Below are positions 34,800 through 45,152 of a stretch of DNA of 52,490 nt, one piece after another. This stretch comes from Euprymna scolopes. Lineage: Eukaryota; Mollusca; Cephalopoda; Sepiida; Sepiolidae. Position numbers and translations under genes: made by a program. The notes below the pieces were generated by a model. It ran no database searches. It was given only the letters and a program-made list of their open reading frames with translations, and was not told the DNA's origin. The stretch spans positions 115,924,833-115,977,322 of the forward strand of contig CM044489.1 in assembly GCA_024364805.1 (NCBI GenBank), given 5' to 3'. Each line of letters opens with the position of its first letter. Positions within the stretch are counted from its first letter, which is position 1.

Positions 34800-35671
34800 A
34801 CTTTCGCTCTTACTAATGTTTGTGCAAAAGTTTTTAAAAATTCAAGGAGTGGTTATTGAGAAAGGTGTGAATAAATGAATGGACGAAGGATACGTCATTT
34901 TGTGGGAAGTTTTGAACACGAGAAAAAAATCAGCTCGCTATCCCGCGTCAAGAGAAAAGACATTAAAAATTGCAAGTTTGAACAAGAGAAACCAGTGGTT
35001 TGGTTTCTTTTTCTTCAATCGGGATTCATCAAGGAAGATGACACAGAATTAGTCAGAAAAGACTGTTTAAAAAAATCAGAGTTGTAAACGAAATTACAAC
35101 GACCTCTTCACCGAGGAAGAAACTATTTTAAGGCCTAGAATTGGTCTTGTAAAAAAAACAAAAAAACAAAAAAAAATACTAACTCCAGTGAGGCGTTAGA
35201 ATTCACATCAAAAGGAACCAATAAATCTTCTATAGAAATACATTACACCACAGAAGATTTGGATTATTTTCTTGGATTACAGAACCAAGAGGATTGAAAT
35301 TTTCTCAAATGAGAACATTTAAGTTAATGGTGCAAGGGAGGTAATTTACATACATCCTCTTTTAAAAAGATTAAGTGTTGACGTGTTTTATTTAAGTTGT
35401 TTGAGACGCAGTAAGCCCTGACTACACCTATATTCTTACCCCTACTACCCCTTACAATATTGTTAATGGAGTTCTTTGAGAACCGTCAGAGGGACTAATT
35501 TGGAAGACACTGTTATTGGTGAACATAAAACTGACTATATCTTTCTTTCCTTATTTACCTTTCCATTTATAAAAAAAAAAAAAAAAAAATTGTTTATTGT
35601 GGTATTCATTTTTTTCCTTTTTGTTGTGCAATGGGATAACTTTCATTGGACGTCATGATAAAATTCCTGTT
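34798..35671. other. AT-rich DNA with one unassigned frame
   Basis: A 70-codon plus-strand frame (34875-35087) has mixed composition (SLSRVKRKDIKNCKF, KPVVWFLFLQSGFIKEDDTE) but no recognised domain and no clear gene context. The rest is AT-rich, with poly(A) runs at about 35150-35176 and 35571-35589. Confidence 0.3.
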
Positions 35672-35958
35672 AAATTTGGTCGTTTATGACTTTTGATGTG
35701 CTGCTATAGATATAGTGTCTCAGCATAAATGTCTACACATGATCTAAGGATGTGATTTGGAAGATCATTGATTGAGATCAAGAGAGTTGGACCCAGGATG
35801 GTCCCCTGAAGGACTCTAGCATTAATACTGTGAGCTTCTGATTTCTGCACATCAACTACTACTCTTATGAACCTATCAGAAAGAAATAATTTAATAATTA
35901 AGGCATTTCCAGCTATGGTATAGCTGGAGATCTTGTGAGACCTTTATGCCATACCCTA
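35672..35958 (-). pseudogene. LINE reverse transcriptase fragment
   Basis: This segment aligns base by base with 9910-10205 of the main LINE. Shared phrases include GGACTC.AGCATTAATACTGT, CTTATGAACCTAT and CTGGA.ATCTTGTGA. On the minus strand it covers the RT region before and across the YADD box, now degraded. It ends at the hAT-like MITE and lies in opposite orientation to the LINE fragment beyond it. Confidence 0.85.
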
Positions 35959-35966
35959 TAATAGAG

Positions 35967-36299
35967 CAGGGTTACCCAAACTTTAGGATACCATGGAATC
36001 TCTGAGCAGGGCAAAGTTTTTTCACAGAGCACTAACAAGATAATTTCTAAAATAAATATGAAAAACATAAATTTCAAATTTTAACACTAACTAATGATTT
36101 TGGGGTTCCTTGACTTAAGGAGTAAACCAAAGGGAGCAACCACAAGCATTATATCTCTTTTCAGTAAAAAAAATTAAATTCTACAGCCATTTAATTTTTC
36201 CATATTAAGCATTTGGTTCTCTTTAAGAAACGGCTTCCAAGGCCTTTCAGCTTCCCCCCTGGAACCTCAGGTCTGTAGAGCCCACTTTGTGAAACCCTG
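35967..36299. mobile_element. hAT-like MITE (333 bp)
   Basis: The left end is CAGGGTTACCCAAACTTTAG (35967-35986). The right end, read inverted, is CAGGGTTTCACAAAGTGGGC (36280-36299). CAGGG...CCCTG termini with a CCCAAACTTT-like continuation are typical of hAT elements. The flanks are TAATAGAG and TGAGAGAG, six of eight bases alike, consistent with a decayed 8-bp target duplication. No transposase is encoded. It sits between two LINE fragments of opposite orientation. Confidence 0.7.
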
Positions 36300-36307
36300 T
36301 GAGAGAG

Positions 36308-37015
36308 GACATTTTTAAACATAGTATATGGACTCTCCAACCGCTTATATCCATGACAAATAGCACCCTACCTGAAAATTCTACCTTCAAATTCCTTGGC
36401 CTAACATTTGTAGGCAATATGAACTGGAATAAATACATTGAGGACATTGCAAAGGCTGCTGCAAAGAAGGTGTGTTCCCTCTATCAAGCTAGAAGACTAC
36501 TCATGTCAGAGTATCCTGTGCCTTTATGAGGCCACCATTCACCCATGCATGGAGTATTGTTACCACATCTGGGCTGGTGCATCTACTACTAGTCTCTCCC
36601 TTTTAGATAGGGTCCAAAAAAGAATTGTCAATCTAATCGGTCCGACTTTAGCTCCAGTCCCTGTCTCATCGCCACAATGTTGCATTACTGTGCCTATTTT
36701 ACAAATATTTTAATCGAATGTGTTCTTGTTTCACTTGTACCCCCCCCCTCGACGTACATATCCCCGACAAACCCACTTAGCAATAAGATCTCACCCCTTC
36801 ACTGTTGTTGTCCTTAAATGCTAGAAAGCTTTCTATTCTAATAGTTTCTTCCCTTGAATAGCTAGACTTTGGAATTCCCTTCCCGCTGCCTGCTTCCCTG
36901 ATATGCAGAAGTTTAAATGTAACAAACAAATATCTTGTTAACCTTTCCTAGACATGGCCCTAAATAGTAGCCCCTTATGTCCAAGTGGCGATATGCTTTG
37001 TAAAGGGCGAACATG

Positions 37016-37093
<78 letters not shown>
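36308..37093 (+). pseudogene. LINE 3' end with 75-base poly(A)
   Basis: The plus strand reads NSTFKFLGLTFVGNMNWNKY, then KKVCSLYQARRLLMSE, MEYCYHIWAGAS, LLDRVQKRIVNLIGP and, in another frame, a LWNSLPAACFPDMQKFKCN-like end. This is the region after the RT core of the CR1/L2-like LINE. The 3' UTR (GGCGATATGCTTTGTAAAGG) is shared with the 29.6-kb copy, and an exceptionally long poly(A) run (37019-37093) follows. Several frame shifts break the C-terminus. Confidence 0.85.
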
Positions 37094-37095
<2 letters not shown>

Positions 37096-37200
37096 AGAAC
37101 AAGTGAACAACACTAGAAGATATTGAGATGCCATTGTCAATGCGGATTCAGCTGTTAGAGTTTTAGGAGAGCCGAACAAGTGTAAATATATTATAAGTTA

Positions 37201-37433
37201 CTAGACTTTTTTAACCTGTTAAAAATGAGCAAAAATTATAGCTTATTGACTTATGAGTGATTTACGCCAAATTGATGGTTAAATTTGTGCTTATTTTTTG
37301 CAGTTAATACTAATCCTAACTGTGTATTGAATGGACCTTATCATAAAGGTCCATACAAAACTTCACCTAGATTGGACCAGTAGTTTCCAAGAAAAAGTGG
37401 AACGGACAGACAGAAAGAGAAATGCAATGAAGA
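37201..37433 (-). mobile_element. Non-autonomous Helitron-like element (233 bp), copy 2
   Basis: Read on the minus strand it starts TCTTCATTGCATTTCTC at 37433 and ends with the hairpin TTTTTAACAGGTTAAAAA, then AGTCTAG (37201), flanked by A and T. The 8-bp stem hairpin a few bases before CTAG is a good Helitron 3' signature. It aligns with 27516-27793 over most of its length. There is no coding capacity. Confidence 0.75.
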
Positions 37434-38222
37434 TTATAGTTTAAAAAATATTTCCATAAATAAAAATCTGTAGAAGTTGGCCAAGAGGATTTGCTTCTTG
37501 AATCTGGCCTCGACTTTATATTTTACAAGGCCACTGCTATTAATGGGAAAATAAAAAATGATTAAAAATATAATTATTATGCCGACTAGTTAAAAGCAGC
37601 TTTTTTGTTTGAAGAAAGGTAATTAAATACTGAGAAAATAATTTAGTCTTCATGTGTTAGTGAGTGCACTAATCAATCATGTTGAGAAATAAATGTAGCC
37701 GTTAGCAAAAGTAATTTGATAAAGAAACAAGAAATTATTACATTTGCACAAAAATCCTTTTTGTGAAAATTTAACAAGTATTAAAACAATATCAAATATG
37801 TAAAATAAATAAATACTTAAAACGAATTTTAAAAAGTTAAAGATATTACCTACAATAATAAAAAAACTAACTGTACTTTAGGATAAAATTATTAAACTGG
37901 TTTAACTCCTAGTGCATAAACTAGGAATATTATGTGCGTATGTGTATTCTCAAACACACAGATTAGATAAATCATTATTTTGAAATCTGGTAAGAACAAG
38001 AGACCACAAGAAAGATAAAATATAACTTAGTTATACTTTATCTTTCTTGTGGAGAAATTGAGGAGAGGGAAATTAATGTTCTTCACTAACTAAACGTTTG
38101 AGGGGTAAAAAAGGAGTTTAGTTGAACACACGGATAACTATGTATTTCTCATAAGGATCAAGTTTTAGTACCAAGAAATGACCTCTTAATTACTCTGAAC
38201 TTCCACTGAAGTAATATATATA
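37434..38222. other. AT-rich DNA containing a 49-base palindrome
   Basis: No gene is seen. The notable structure is the inverted repeat at 38004-38052, listed separately. Confidence 0.5.
38004..38052. repeat. Near-perfect 49-base palindrome
   Basis: Arms of 24 bases (CCACAAGAAAGATAAAATAT + AACT, and its inverse) are separated by one T and differ at a single position. As RNA or single-stranded DNA it would form an almost perfect hairpin with a minimal loop. The loop is too small for a typical microRNA precursor; a MITE relic or cruciform-forming site is more likely. Confidence 0.9.
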
Positions 38223-38974
38223 TCTATAATATAAAGCTGAATGTCTGTGTGTATGTGTGTGTCTGGTCACTAATAGACTCCTATATGGTTGACTATTTTA
38301 AAAAACTGATTACATATAATGATAGAAGATGTATCGAGACACAGGAATGGGTATGTTTGATCTGGAAGAACAGTGGTTCATTAAAATTGTGGGGGTCTGT
38401 GTTCGCGCCTGGTCCACAAAGTATGGAAATAAAAAATTTGAAAATTAAAAAAAAAAACGTTTAACAGTGTTTTTGATATAGATGTACATAATAATACTTT
38501 GATAAGTATGTTTTAACTTAAATAGGGATGGTATAATAAAATTATGAGGTCTGCGTTCGCGCCTGGCCTCAATAGAATGGAAATAGGCACAAAATTTTGA
38601 TACTTTTCATATCAATCTGTAAGTATACTTTGATAATTATGTTTCCGTTTGAAGAAATATGGTATAATAAAATTATGGGGTGTTCGTTTGAACCTGACCT
38701 CCATAGAATGGAAATGTAGCACAAAGTTTAACAAAGGTTTTTAATATAGATCCACAGAATATTGTGATAAGTGTTTCAATGTGAACAGGTATAGTATAAT
38801 AAATTATGGGGTTTATCTATTTTATTTTCATCATATTTTGCTTTGGTTTTGATACCCCCAAATTCAACCCAAATTTACAACCCTTCCTTTTCATAACCTA
38901 TCATACTTTAATAAATCAGAGTCCATTTTCTGTAGGCTGTTTTTGAACCCAGTCAACGACGGGTACTTTTGCTA

Positions 38975-38975
<1 letters not shown>
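38223..38975 (+). mobile_element. Non-autonomous Helitron (753 bp) with internal array
   Basis: The 5' end is A|TCTATAATATAAAGCTGAA (TC at 38223). The 3' end has an imperfect hairpin, ACCCAGTCAACGACGGGT (38948-38965; stems ACCC/GGGT and GTC/GAC with one bulged base), then CTAG (38972-38975) and T. The stem sequence differs from the elements at 17.97 and 20.39 kb while the fold is preserved. Most of the interior is a degenerate tandem array. No Rep/helicase frame is present. Confidence 0.8.
38370..38815 (+). repeat. Tandem repeat inside the Helitron, 3-4 units
   Basis: Units of roughly 130-150 bases recur. TAAAATT.TG.GG.GTCTG.GTTCGCGCCTGG-type phrases occur near 38381 and 38537, a decayed form near 38667, and a short one near 38795. 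Each of the first three is followed by ATGGAAAT (near 38425, 38578, 38709). The first two units keep GTTCGCGCCTGG exactly. Confidence 0.7.

Positions 38976-39011
<36 letters not shown>
38976..39011. repeat. (TA)n microsatellite
   Basis: About 18 TA units directly abut the Helitron 3' end. Confidence 0.95.
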
Positions 39012-39012
<1 letters not shown>

Positions 39013-39427
39013 CTCATTTCATGGAAACTAGTCCAAAATCAAAGAATTTTAAATCCAATCTTTTCTAGCATTAATGTTTTTTTTTTCTGAAAAGACAATA
39101 TATCCTAAATTACAGAAAAAAATTAAAAATTTTTCAATTCTGATCTTTTGTATTGTCTGTGCTGAGGCTATTTATTTAAGTCAGAAAATAAAAGAATTGC
39201 CTATTTTTCCGGCATTAATTTTTACTAATAAATAATATAGAATTATGTTTAATTATATTTTTTATGATTGAAACAAATATAGATTTCAAAATAATTGAGG
39301 TACCGAGTTTCTGTTAATCATTTTTACATTAAATTTTCATAAAGTTAGCCCTATGTCCATGTAACACACGTGACACTTAACATTTTTTTTTTTCTCATTC
39401 TTCAATAAAACCGCCGGAAAAAAAAAG

Positions 39428-39465
<38 letters not shown>

Positions 39466-39849
39466 AGCTATTTTTTCTTCTTGAAAAAAACACTGAATTT
39501 GTTACATGCCAAAATATCACTTCAAAATCTTCAATAATCAATAGATTTAAACATAACATACTCATACAATACTATAAAATAGATTTATTGAGAAATTCCA
39601 GGTTGAAAATAATAAAGCACATCCTGATTTCTTCCAATATCTACCATTCCTATTGGAACTGATGGACTCAGTTTTCCAATCACATTCTCGGGCCAGTATG
39701 CAATTATATCAGCTTTATCTGGCCAGTACCATTAGCCCTTTCTGGAATACTTCATTACTGATACTTCTAGATCAGTATCTATAATTGATAAAGCATCACC
39801 AGAAAATAAACTTTCTATTCAATTTTTTGTTCTAATTGAACATAAAAAA
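39012..39849. other. AT-rich DNA with poly(A) run
   Basis: No gene is seen. A nearly pure A run spans about 39418-39463. Confidence 0.45.
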
Positions 39850-40350
39850 AAAAATTGGTCATTAAAATAGGACATTATCGAACATTATATATTATTGCCA
39901 TATATATTTTTCAAATTTACTTTATATATAACCATGAAATTTGAACAAAACACATGATTTTTCATTCAAATGTTAGAACATCATAAAGTTGAGACTTTCT
40001 AGTCCAAAAATATATCAAGATAGAAACTTCCTTAAAAACATAATAGCCAATATATATTTTCTTTTTATAATCACACACTTGTAATGTTTTCTAAATAATT
40101 AAAAATAAAAATGAAAAAAATGTATAATTCATTGCTATAAACCACTGTGTAAACAGACATTTTGTTATGAATTTACATGACGGTAGTGCACGTCGCAGTC
40201 ACGAGCAACACACACACAAAAAAAAAAAAATTAAATATCACGCTCGCTATCATGATACATGCATGAAAAGTAATTAACCAATTCACTTCAAATTTTATAA
40301 CAAAAAAAAAAAAAATAAATAAATTGTTTTATTTGCCAATAATTTCAAAC
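39850..40350 (+). repeat. Dispersed repeat, copy 2 (partner at 13.03 kb)
   Basis: This is the same repeat as 13030-13330, expanded by A-rich insertions. Shared landmarks are TGTTTTCTAAATAATTAAAA (near 40086), CACTGTGTAAAC, CGCTCGCTATCAT and AAATTTTATAACAAAA (40293-40308). No termini or coding capacity are recognised. Confidence 0.5.
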
Positions 40351-41286
40351 AGCAGCATTTGGCAATAAGTAGTTTTCAGCTTCGTTGATATAAAATGTTT
40401 TTATTTTAAATAGATCCCTGTATAAATGTTAAAAATAAATTATTGAAGAAAAAATAATTAAAATATTTAATTTTTTTTTTTTTATCAGAAGTTAAAATAT
40501 TCAAAGGTTGAGGAAAATAAATTTCTTTATCAACCGTATGGAAAACTGTCTGAAAAATTTCTACTTCAAAATTCTTATGTGTGCGTTTAAACAGTTTTCA
40601 CAAAAACTACTTGATATATTTTTATGATACATACATGTTTTTACACTAACTTGTGCAAGTTTGAAATCTTTCAATGAAAAATGTTTATGCTATAAAGCCT
40701 GAACTTTAACGGACGGTGCGGTTCAAATCAAATTATCAATTCGCTTAAGACAAAAACTAAGATTTAGAAAATACTTCATTCTGATTAGTTGCTAAATTTG
40801 GGTATTTTCCCCACTTCACAGAGCTTTGAAAATCGATGAGATTTTGCATAGGTAACACACATGACGCTATGATGTAACACACGTGACAACAAATACCCTA
40901 ATTCTCAGGGGTTTAATAAATAAAAATTTACTAAAAGACTTGTAATAATTAGAAGACTCCATAAAAATTTAGAAAAACACATTTTTATAAAAAAAAATAA
41001 AGGCACAATTCGCAGTTTATACATTGTTTAACAATGTTTAAAATATCCTTCCCGTCTGAATGTAATGCATGTAACGCTAGAAACAAGACTTATTTAAAAA
41101 AAAAAAAAACAAACAAACAAACAATATTTTACATTTCTAAAAGTGAAAAAGATCTTTGATATTTCAATATGAAACAAATTCGATAATATATTTATTACTT
41201 TTAAACACATTGTGACTGGTGAAAAAACTATGACTGACGGATAGACAAAATCTCTATATAAAGATAAAATAAAAGGTGAAAATAAG
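40351..41286. other. AT-rich DNA, no gene seen
   Basis: No gene is supported. The phrase GTAACACACGTGAC occurs near 40876 and also near 39361. Confidence 0.4.
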
Positions 41287-41339
<53 letters not shown>

Positions 41340-41640
41340 ACGTTGTCTGTGAGTTCGTTCCTTATAGACTCTGAAACGACTGAACAGATTTTCTTTAAAA
41401 TTTACAGAATTTTAGTGTATAAGTCTGGGCACGATCTTTAAGATTTCTCAGAATACCCCCAATAATTAACGATAATCGAAACAGTTATTTTAATTTATCT
41501 ATCATTGGTAAAGCCAGTTTTTCCATGTGGTTGCTTAGCAACAATGACAGAACAACGGTCGGTGAAACTTCTATTGTGGATAAGTTAAAAGCATGTTTTT
41601 TTTTTTGTTTGCATGATGTGGTCTGTAGGTTCAAACCCTG
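41287..41640 (+). mobile_element. Helitron-like 5' region, copy 2
   Basis: Starting in a (TA)n tract (41287-41336), this stretch aligns with 760-1053. Shared phrases include GCAAC.TTGT.TGTGAG, CTGAACAGATTTT, AAAATTTACAGAA, AACGATAATC-like and ATTGGTAAAGCCA. The tract has replaced the TCTCTACAATTATATAAATG start seen in copy 1. A GGTTCAAACCCTGC phrase (41630-41643) looks like a tRNA box B but has no box A. No 3' terminus was found; sequence after a poly(T) run (41649-41670) is unrelated to copy 1. Confidence 0.55.
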
Positions 41641-43912
41641 CATGTAATTTTTTTTTTTTTTTTTTTTTTTTCGTTAACTGGAAAGAAGTTTATATAAAAT
41701 AATTTTATAAAAGAAACAGTAGGTTCTCTAGAGTGCAATGTAGAATAACATTTTGAACTAAGTTACTGCATGGAGGCATGTGAAGCTTCTTCCCAGGCTA
41801 TTTCACGGATTTCGATGACAATAAAGATATAGGAGTATGAAATATTCGTTGACCATTTTTAAAACTCATTCAAAATTAAAATTATGTAAAAATAACATTA
41901 GAAACAAATATTCCACCGTCTTTAGCGTTCAGTTTTCAGTCATCCAAATAGCATATTTATAATCTGAACCATTCTATTATCACTTAGAAAAATAAACAAA
42001 AAATAAGTCAAGATGTTGGTTTGTTTTTACTAAAAGTATTGAACATATTTGACATCCTTAAAAAAAAAAAAAAAAAAATAATAATAATAATAATTGGAAC
42101 CCCCCCCCTTTATTTTTCAAAAATATATTTTATATTTATGGAAAGATCAAACAGTATAAGTAGATTAAAATTACAGTATTTTTTGTTTGTTTGGTGGTCT
42201 TATGGACAAAGTATTTGCCTTCAGTTCAGTTTTGTCATCTTTAAGGCTTGGAATATCGCACTAGATAAGTGTTTAATTTATTTTTTGCTAGAGCGTTCCA
42301 GTTATTGCCGAGCCGATATCATAAATCTGACTAATATAATTTTTATAATTATTTTGTGATATTTCTTCCTAAGAGAATAAATCAAAAGGTTGTAATTAGA
42401 AATATATATCTCAAATATTTAAATAGACAATATATATGCACATATAATTCATACATGTACAGTGGTGACCACATTTGAATATGTAGATATTCAGTACCTT
42501 AATAGCAAATTGCAAAAACAGCTTTGAATTTCCTCAGCATTTTTCCATAAGTGAGAGTGCCTAATCGACAAACAAACTTATTTCTGCCCCCCCCCCCCCC
42601 GGAAATACTGTTTGGAAGGAAAATTTAAGATTATAGTACGTTTTATTAAAAGCTTTTAAAAATTTGGAGTAAGAAAAAAAACCTTATCTAGTTATTTGTT
42701 GTATCCTTAGGTTACAATATTCCCAAGCAGAAACAACCAACACGCTAGTATAAGGTTATAAAGAAAACTTCATTGCAAGAGTGTTTATTTATATCCTCTG
42801 CAGGTAGTTAGATGGAAGGTCAGCTGTGGTTTTTAAAAGCCAACTCATTGCCAACAAAAATGCTTCAATAACCATGCCTGCATTCCCTGGAAGGGGATTC
42901 TCTAGCAATCAACAATGGATTAACCTTCTCTTAAAGAGAAGGTAAAGCCTAGAAAGGTGGACGTCCTAGAACTGCACAAAATCATATCCTCAACCTGACA
43001 ACAAAGACACTGTCAGACTGACTGTCAAGGATATATCCTTAAAGTACAACAACGAAGACATACATTAGTAAAATATATATTACTAATATCACAAGCAAGA
43101 ACCTTTATCAATCAATACTATATAGCTAGTCTACACAAGAAAAAGAGGGGGGTGTAATACGTTCTAATGCAACATTATTTGTACCCGATTCATGTATAGG
43201 TCAGAAAAAAAAGAAAAAAAAGAAAAGAAATTCACAAGATGTGAAAGACCTTTGAAAGGTTTAACTCTTCAAGTCTATTAAGCTGATTCAAGCTGGCATA
43301 AATAATACAAGTGAAATAAAAGTAATCTTATATTTGGGTTTAAGTTTAATACCTACAAAGTTTGCATGCTTTTTACAAATGTAAATCTCACAGGCTTTTC
43401 TGTATTCGTATCAAGTTTTATTAGCAAGTGTTATTCTTGGAAAGTGCAAATAACCCCCACCCACCACCCAACAAAAATTCTTAGCACTTTTCAAACTCAA
43501 CTCTTAACCACCATTAAAATGTCAAGACTCAAGTCTTCCTTTATGCACCTTCTACCTGATTGGGAGAAAAAATATTTTGCTTTTATATGCAAATTTCAAG
43601 TGTTAAGCTGTACATTAAATCTGAACACAGCACAGTTCGTGTAGATCTTTTGTATATCGGTTTCCTAAAACGTTTTGCCATATATGATTAAAGAAACATT
43701 TGTTTTTGCTGTCTTAACAGTAATACAGTATTAATCTAATTTTGCTCAATTAACAAAAAAGTATGTAGCCCAACTTACAATCTAACTGCAAAAAAATAAA
43801 AATTATACATTTAGTAATATTCTATTTTTGGAAATCATAATCTGATCATAAAAACAAGAGAATATTTAAAACAAGTTATTCAAAAAGATGAGAATTTAAT
43901 CATTCACATAAA
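41641..43912. other. AT-rich gene-free stretch
   Basis: No gene is supported. It contains poly(A)/(ATA)n near 42060-42092, a poly(C) run (42587-42600) and a perfect 10-bp inverted repeat with a one-base spacer (ACCTTCTCTT / AAGAGAAGGT, 42923-42943). Frames at 42021-42359 and 43366-43644 show no recognisable domains. Confidence 0.45.
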
Positions 43913-44110
43913 TGACTGCCTTTAGGCTAGGATCAAAGTATAGCATCTGTTTTGTCCTATGTCAGGAAAGGAAAAATCCTAGGCTAAGATAATTTTTATT
44001 TTGTCCCAATCCAGACTGACACTCTTTGGAGAGCTAAATTTCCCCATATTTAAAACCGACCTTGTATCTGCCTTTGTGCGAAGGGCAAGTAAATAAAGAC
44101 TCACGTCAGT
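43913..44110 (+). mobile_element. U2-headed SINE-like repeat, copy E
   Basis: The head TGCCTTTAGGCTAGGATCAA + AGTATAGCATCTGTTTT (43918-43954) matches 31 of 37 bases of U2 snRNA (GGCCTTTTGGCTAAGATCAA + AGTGTAGTATCTGTTCT). The body has GTCCCAATCCAGACTGACAC, GGAGAGCTAAATTTCCCC, AAAACCGACCTTGTATCTGC and the end GGGCAAGTAAATA (44083-44095). Only about the first 45 bases of U2 are represented. The 5S-like segment follows at 44.2 kb. Confidence 0.8.
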
Positions 44111-44174
44111 AAAGGGAATTCAGCTGTGATATCATTAACGTATACAAGTCTTAGAGGTTAAAAAAGCCATTGCT

Positions 44175-44520
44175 ATTGAAGCCATATTTTTTTTATGCCT
44201 GTTAGCATGACCACGTGGTTGAATACCGGAAGCTGTCTATACCTACAACTTAATCAGGAAGTGACGTTACGCTGTCATCTGCATCGGCCTTCTTTCTCGG
44301 TAGCCACGGTACCACAGAAGTAACTATTTGAAAATCTTAGGCACTGTATGTGGGAGGATGTCGACACCTCCCTGTAAAACTTAACTTGGTCATCTCTTCT
44401 CATTGGGATACAGATATATCTCAGTATATGCATGCGACTGGGGACAACTTGTAAATTGAATATTTTCTAGAAATTTTGTCCTTCCTGGAAACCAGCTAAA
44501 ATACCCAGCTGCGTGCTTAT
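44175..44520 (+). mobile_element. 5S-rRNA-derived SINE-like repeat, copy 2
   Basis: The 5' part matches the 5S beginning: ACCACGTGGTTGAATACCGG (44211-44230) against ACCACGTTGAATACACCGG. After a diverged middle, GTAACTATTTGAAAATCTTA + GGCACTGTATG parallels GTGACCGCCTGGGAATACCG + GGTGCTGTAGG (44321-44351). The tail GATGTCGACACCTCCCTG ... GCGACTGGGGACAACTTGTA ... GAAACCAGCTAAAATAC is shared with 28975-29105. Homology to copy 1 also includes GAAGCCAT upstream of the head (44179 and 28720). Confidence 0.65.
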
Positions 44521-44930
44521 ATGTGTAAAGTTTCTTAAACTTTTCACCTCTGCTCAATGACTACATCAACTAAAAAAATGAGATGTAAGAAATCAAATAT
44601 CCACCTTTCCAAGCATTTTAATGCTTTGACTTTATGCTTATAAGATGCTTAAGTGATATTACACCTAGCGATATTCCAGAGTTTGAAAAGACACACCTGA
44701 AGGTCAAAGGTTACATCGGGCAAAACATCGTAAAAATAACATTCAAGATGAGAACAGTAGTCTCTGAATAATCTAAATTATCAATCATCACAAAAATTCA
44801 GAACCATAAGGAAAAAAAAATTTCTTTAAATCAACCAATTAGCTTTTCTTGAAAGCATTAAAATAGCCCATACAGAATTGAATATATATATAAATAAAAT
44901 GGATGTCATCTTAATAGCTTTCTTTTAAAT
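44521..44930. other. AT-rich spacer
   Basis: No gene or further repeat is recognised between the 5S-like repeat and the next U2-headed copy. Confidence 0.4.
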
Positions 44931-45152
44931 TACTTTGGTCTTTTGGTTAGGAGCAAAGAGTAGTATCTGTTTTGATACAATATTTCATTTTTTCCGCTGT
45001 CACTTAATGAAAAAAAAAAAAATCCTTGACAGAGTTAATTTTTATTTTTCTCCCAACCCAGAGTATTCCTTTTGGTGGAGTTGGATCTTCCCCACGTTAA
45101 ACAACCCTGTGTCTAATTGTCGTTGTAGGTAGACAAGTAAATGAATAAATAC
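44931..45152 (+). mobile_element. U2-headed SINE-like repeat, copy F
   Basis: The head GGTCTTTTGGTTAGGAGCAA + AGAGTAGTATCTGTTTT (44937-44973) matches 31 of 37 bases of U2 snRNA. The body has CTCCCAACCCAGAGTATTCC + TTTTGG, GGAGTTGGATCTTCCCC, AACAACCCTGTGTCTAATTG and the end GACAAGTAAATGAATAAATA (45132-45151). A poly(A) insertion lies near 45009-45022. This copy shows the complete head-body-end order without a 5S part. Confidence 0.8.

Noticed and set aside
36913-37179. Phenylalanine-rich frame on the minus strand
   Set aside because: It is the reverse translation of the 75-base LINE poly(A) tail.
41630-41643. tRNA box B (GGTTCAAACCCTGC)
   Set aside because: No box A or cloverleaf could be drawn upstream; it is a chance phrase within a repeat.
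43145-43165. LTR-like start (GAGGGGGGTGTAATAC)
   Set aside because: It resembles the purine tract and first bases of the LTR at 34.26 kb, but similarity stops after about 10 bases.
43913-45152. Functional U2 snRNA genes
   Set aside because: Only about the first 45 bases resemble U2; the Sm-site and 3' stem regions are missing and replaced by a shared non-U2 body.
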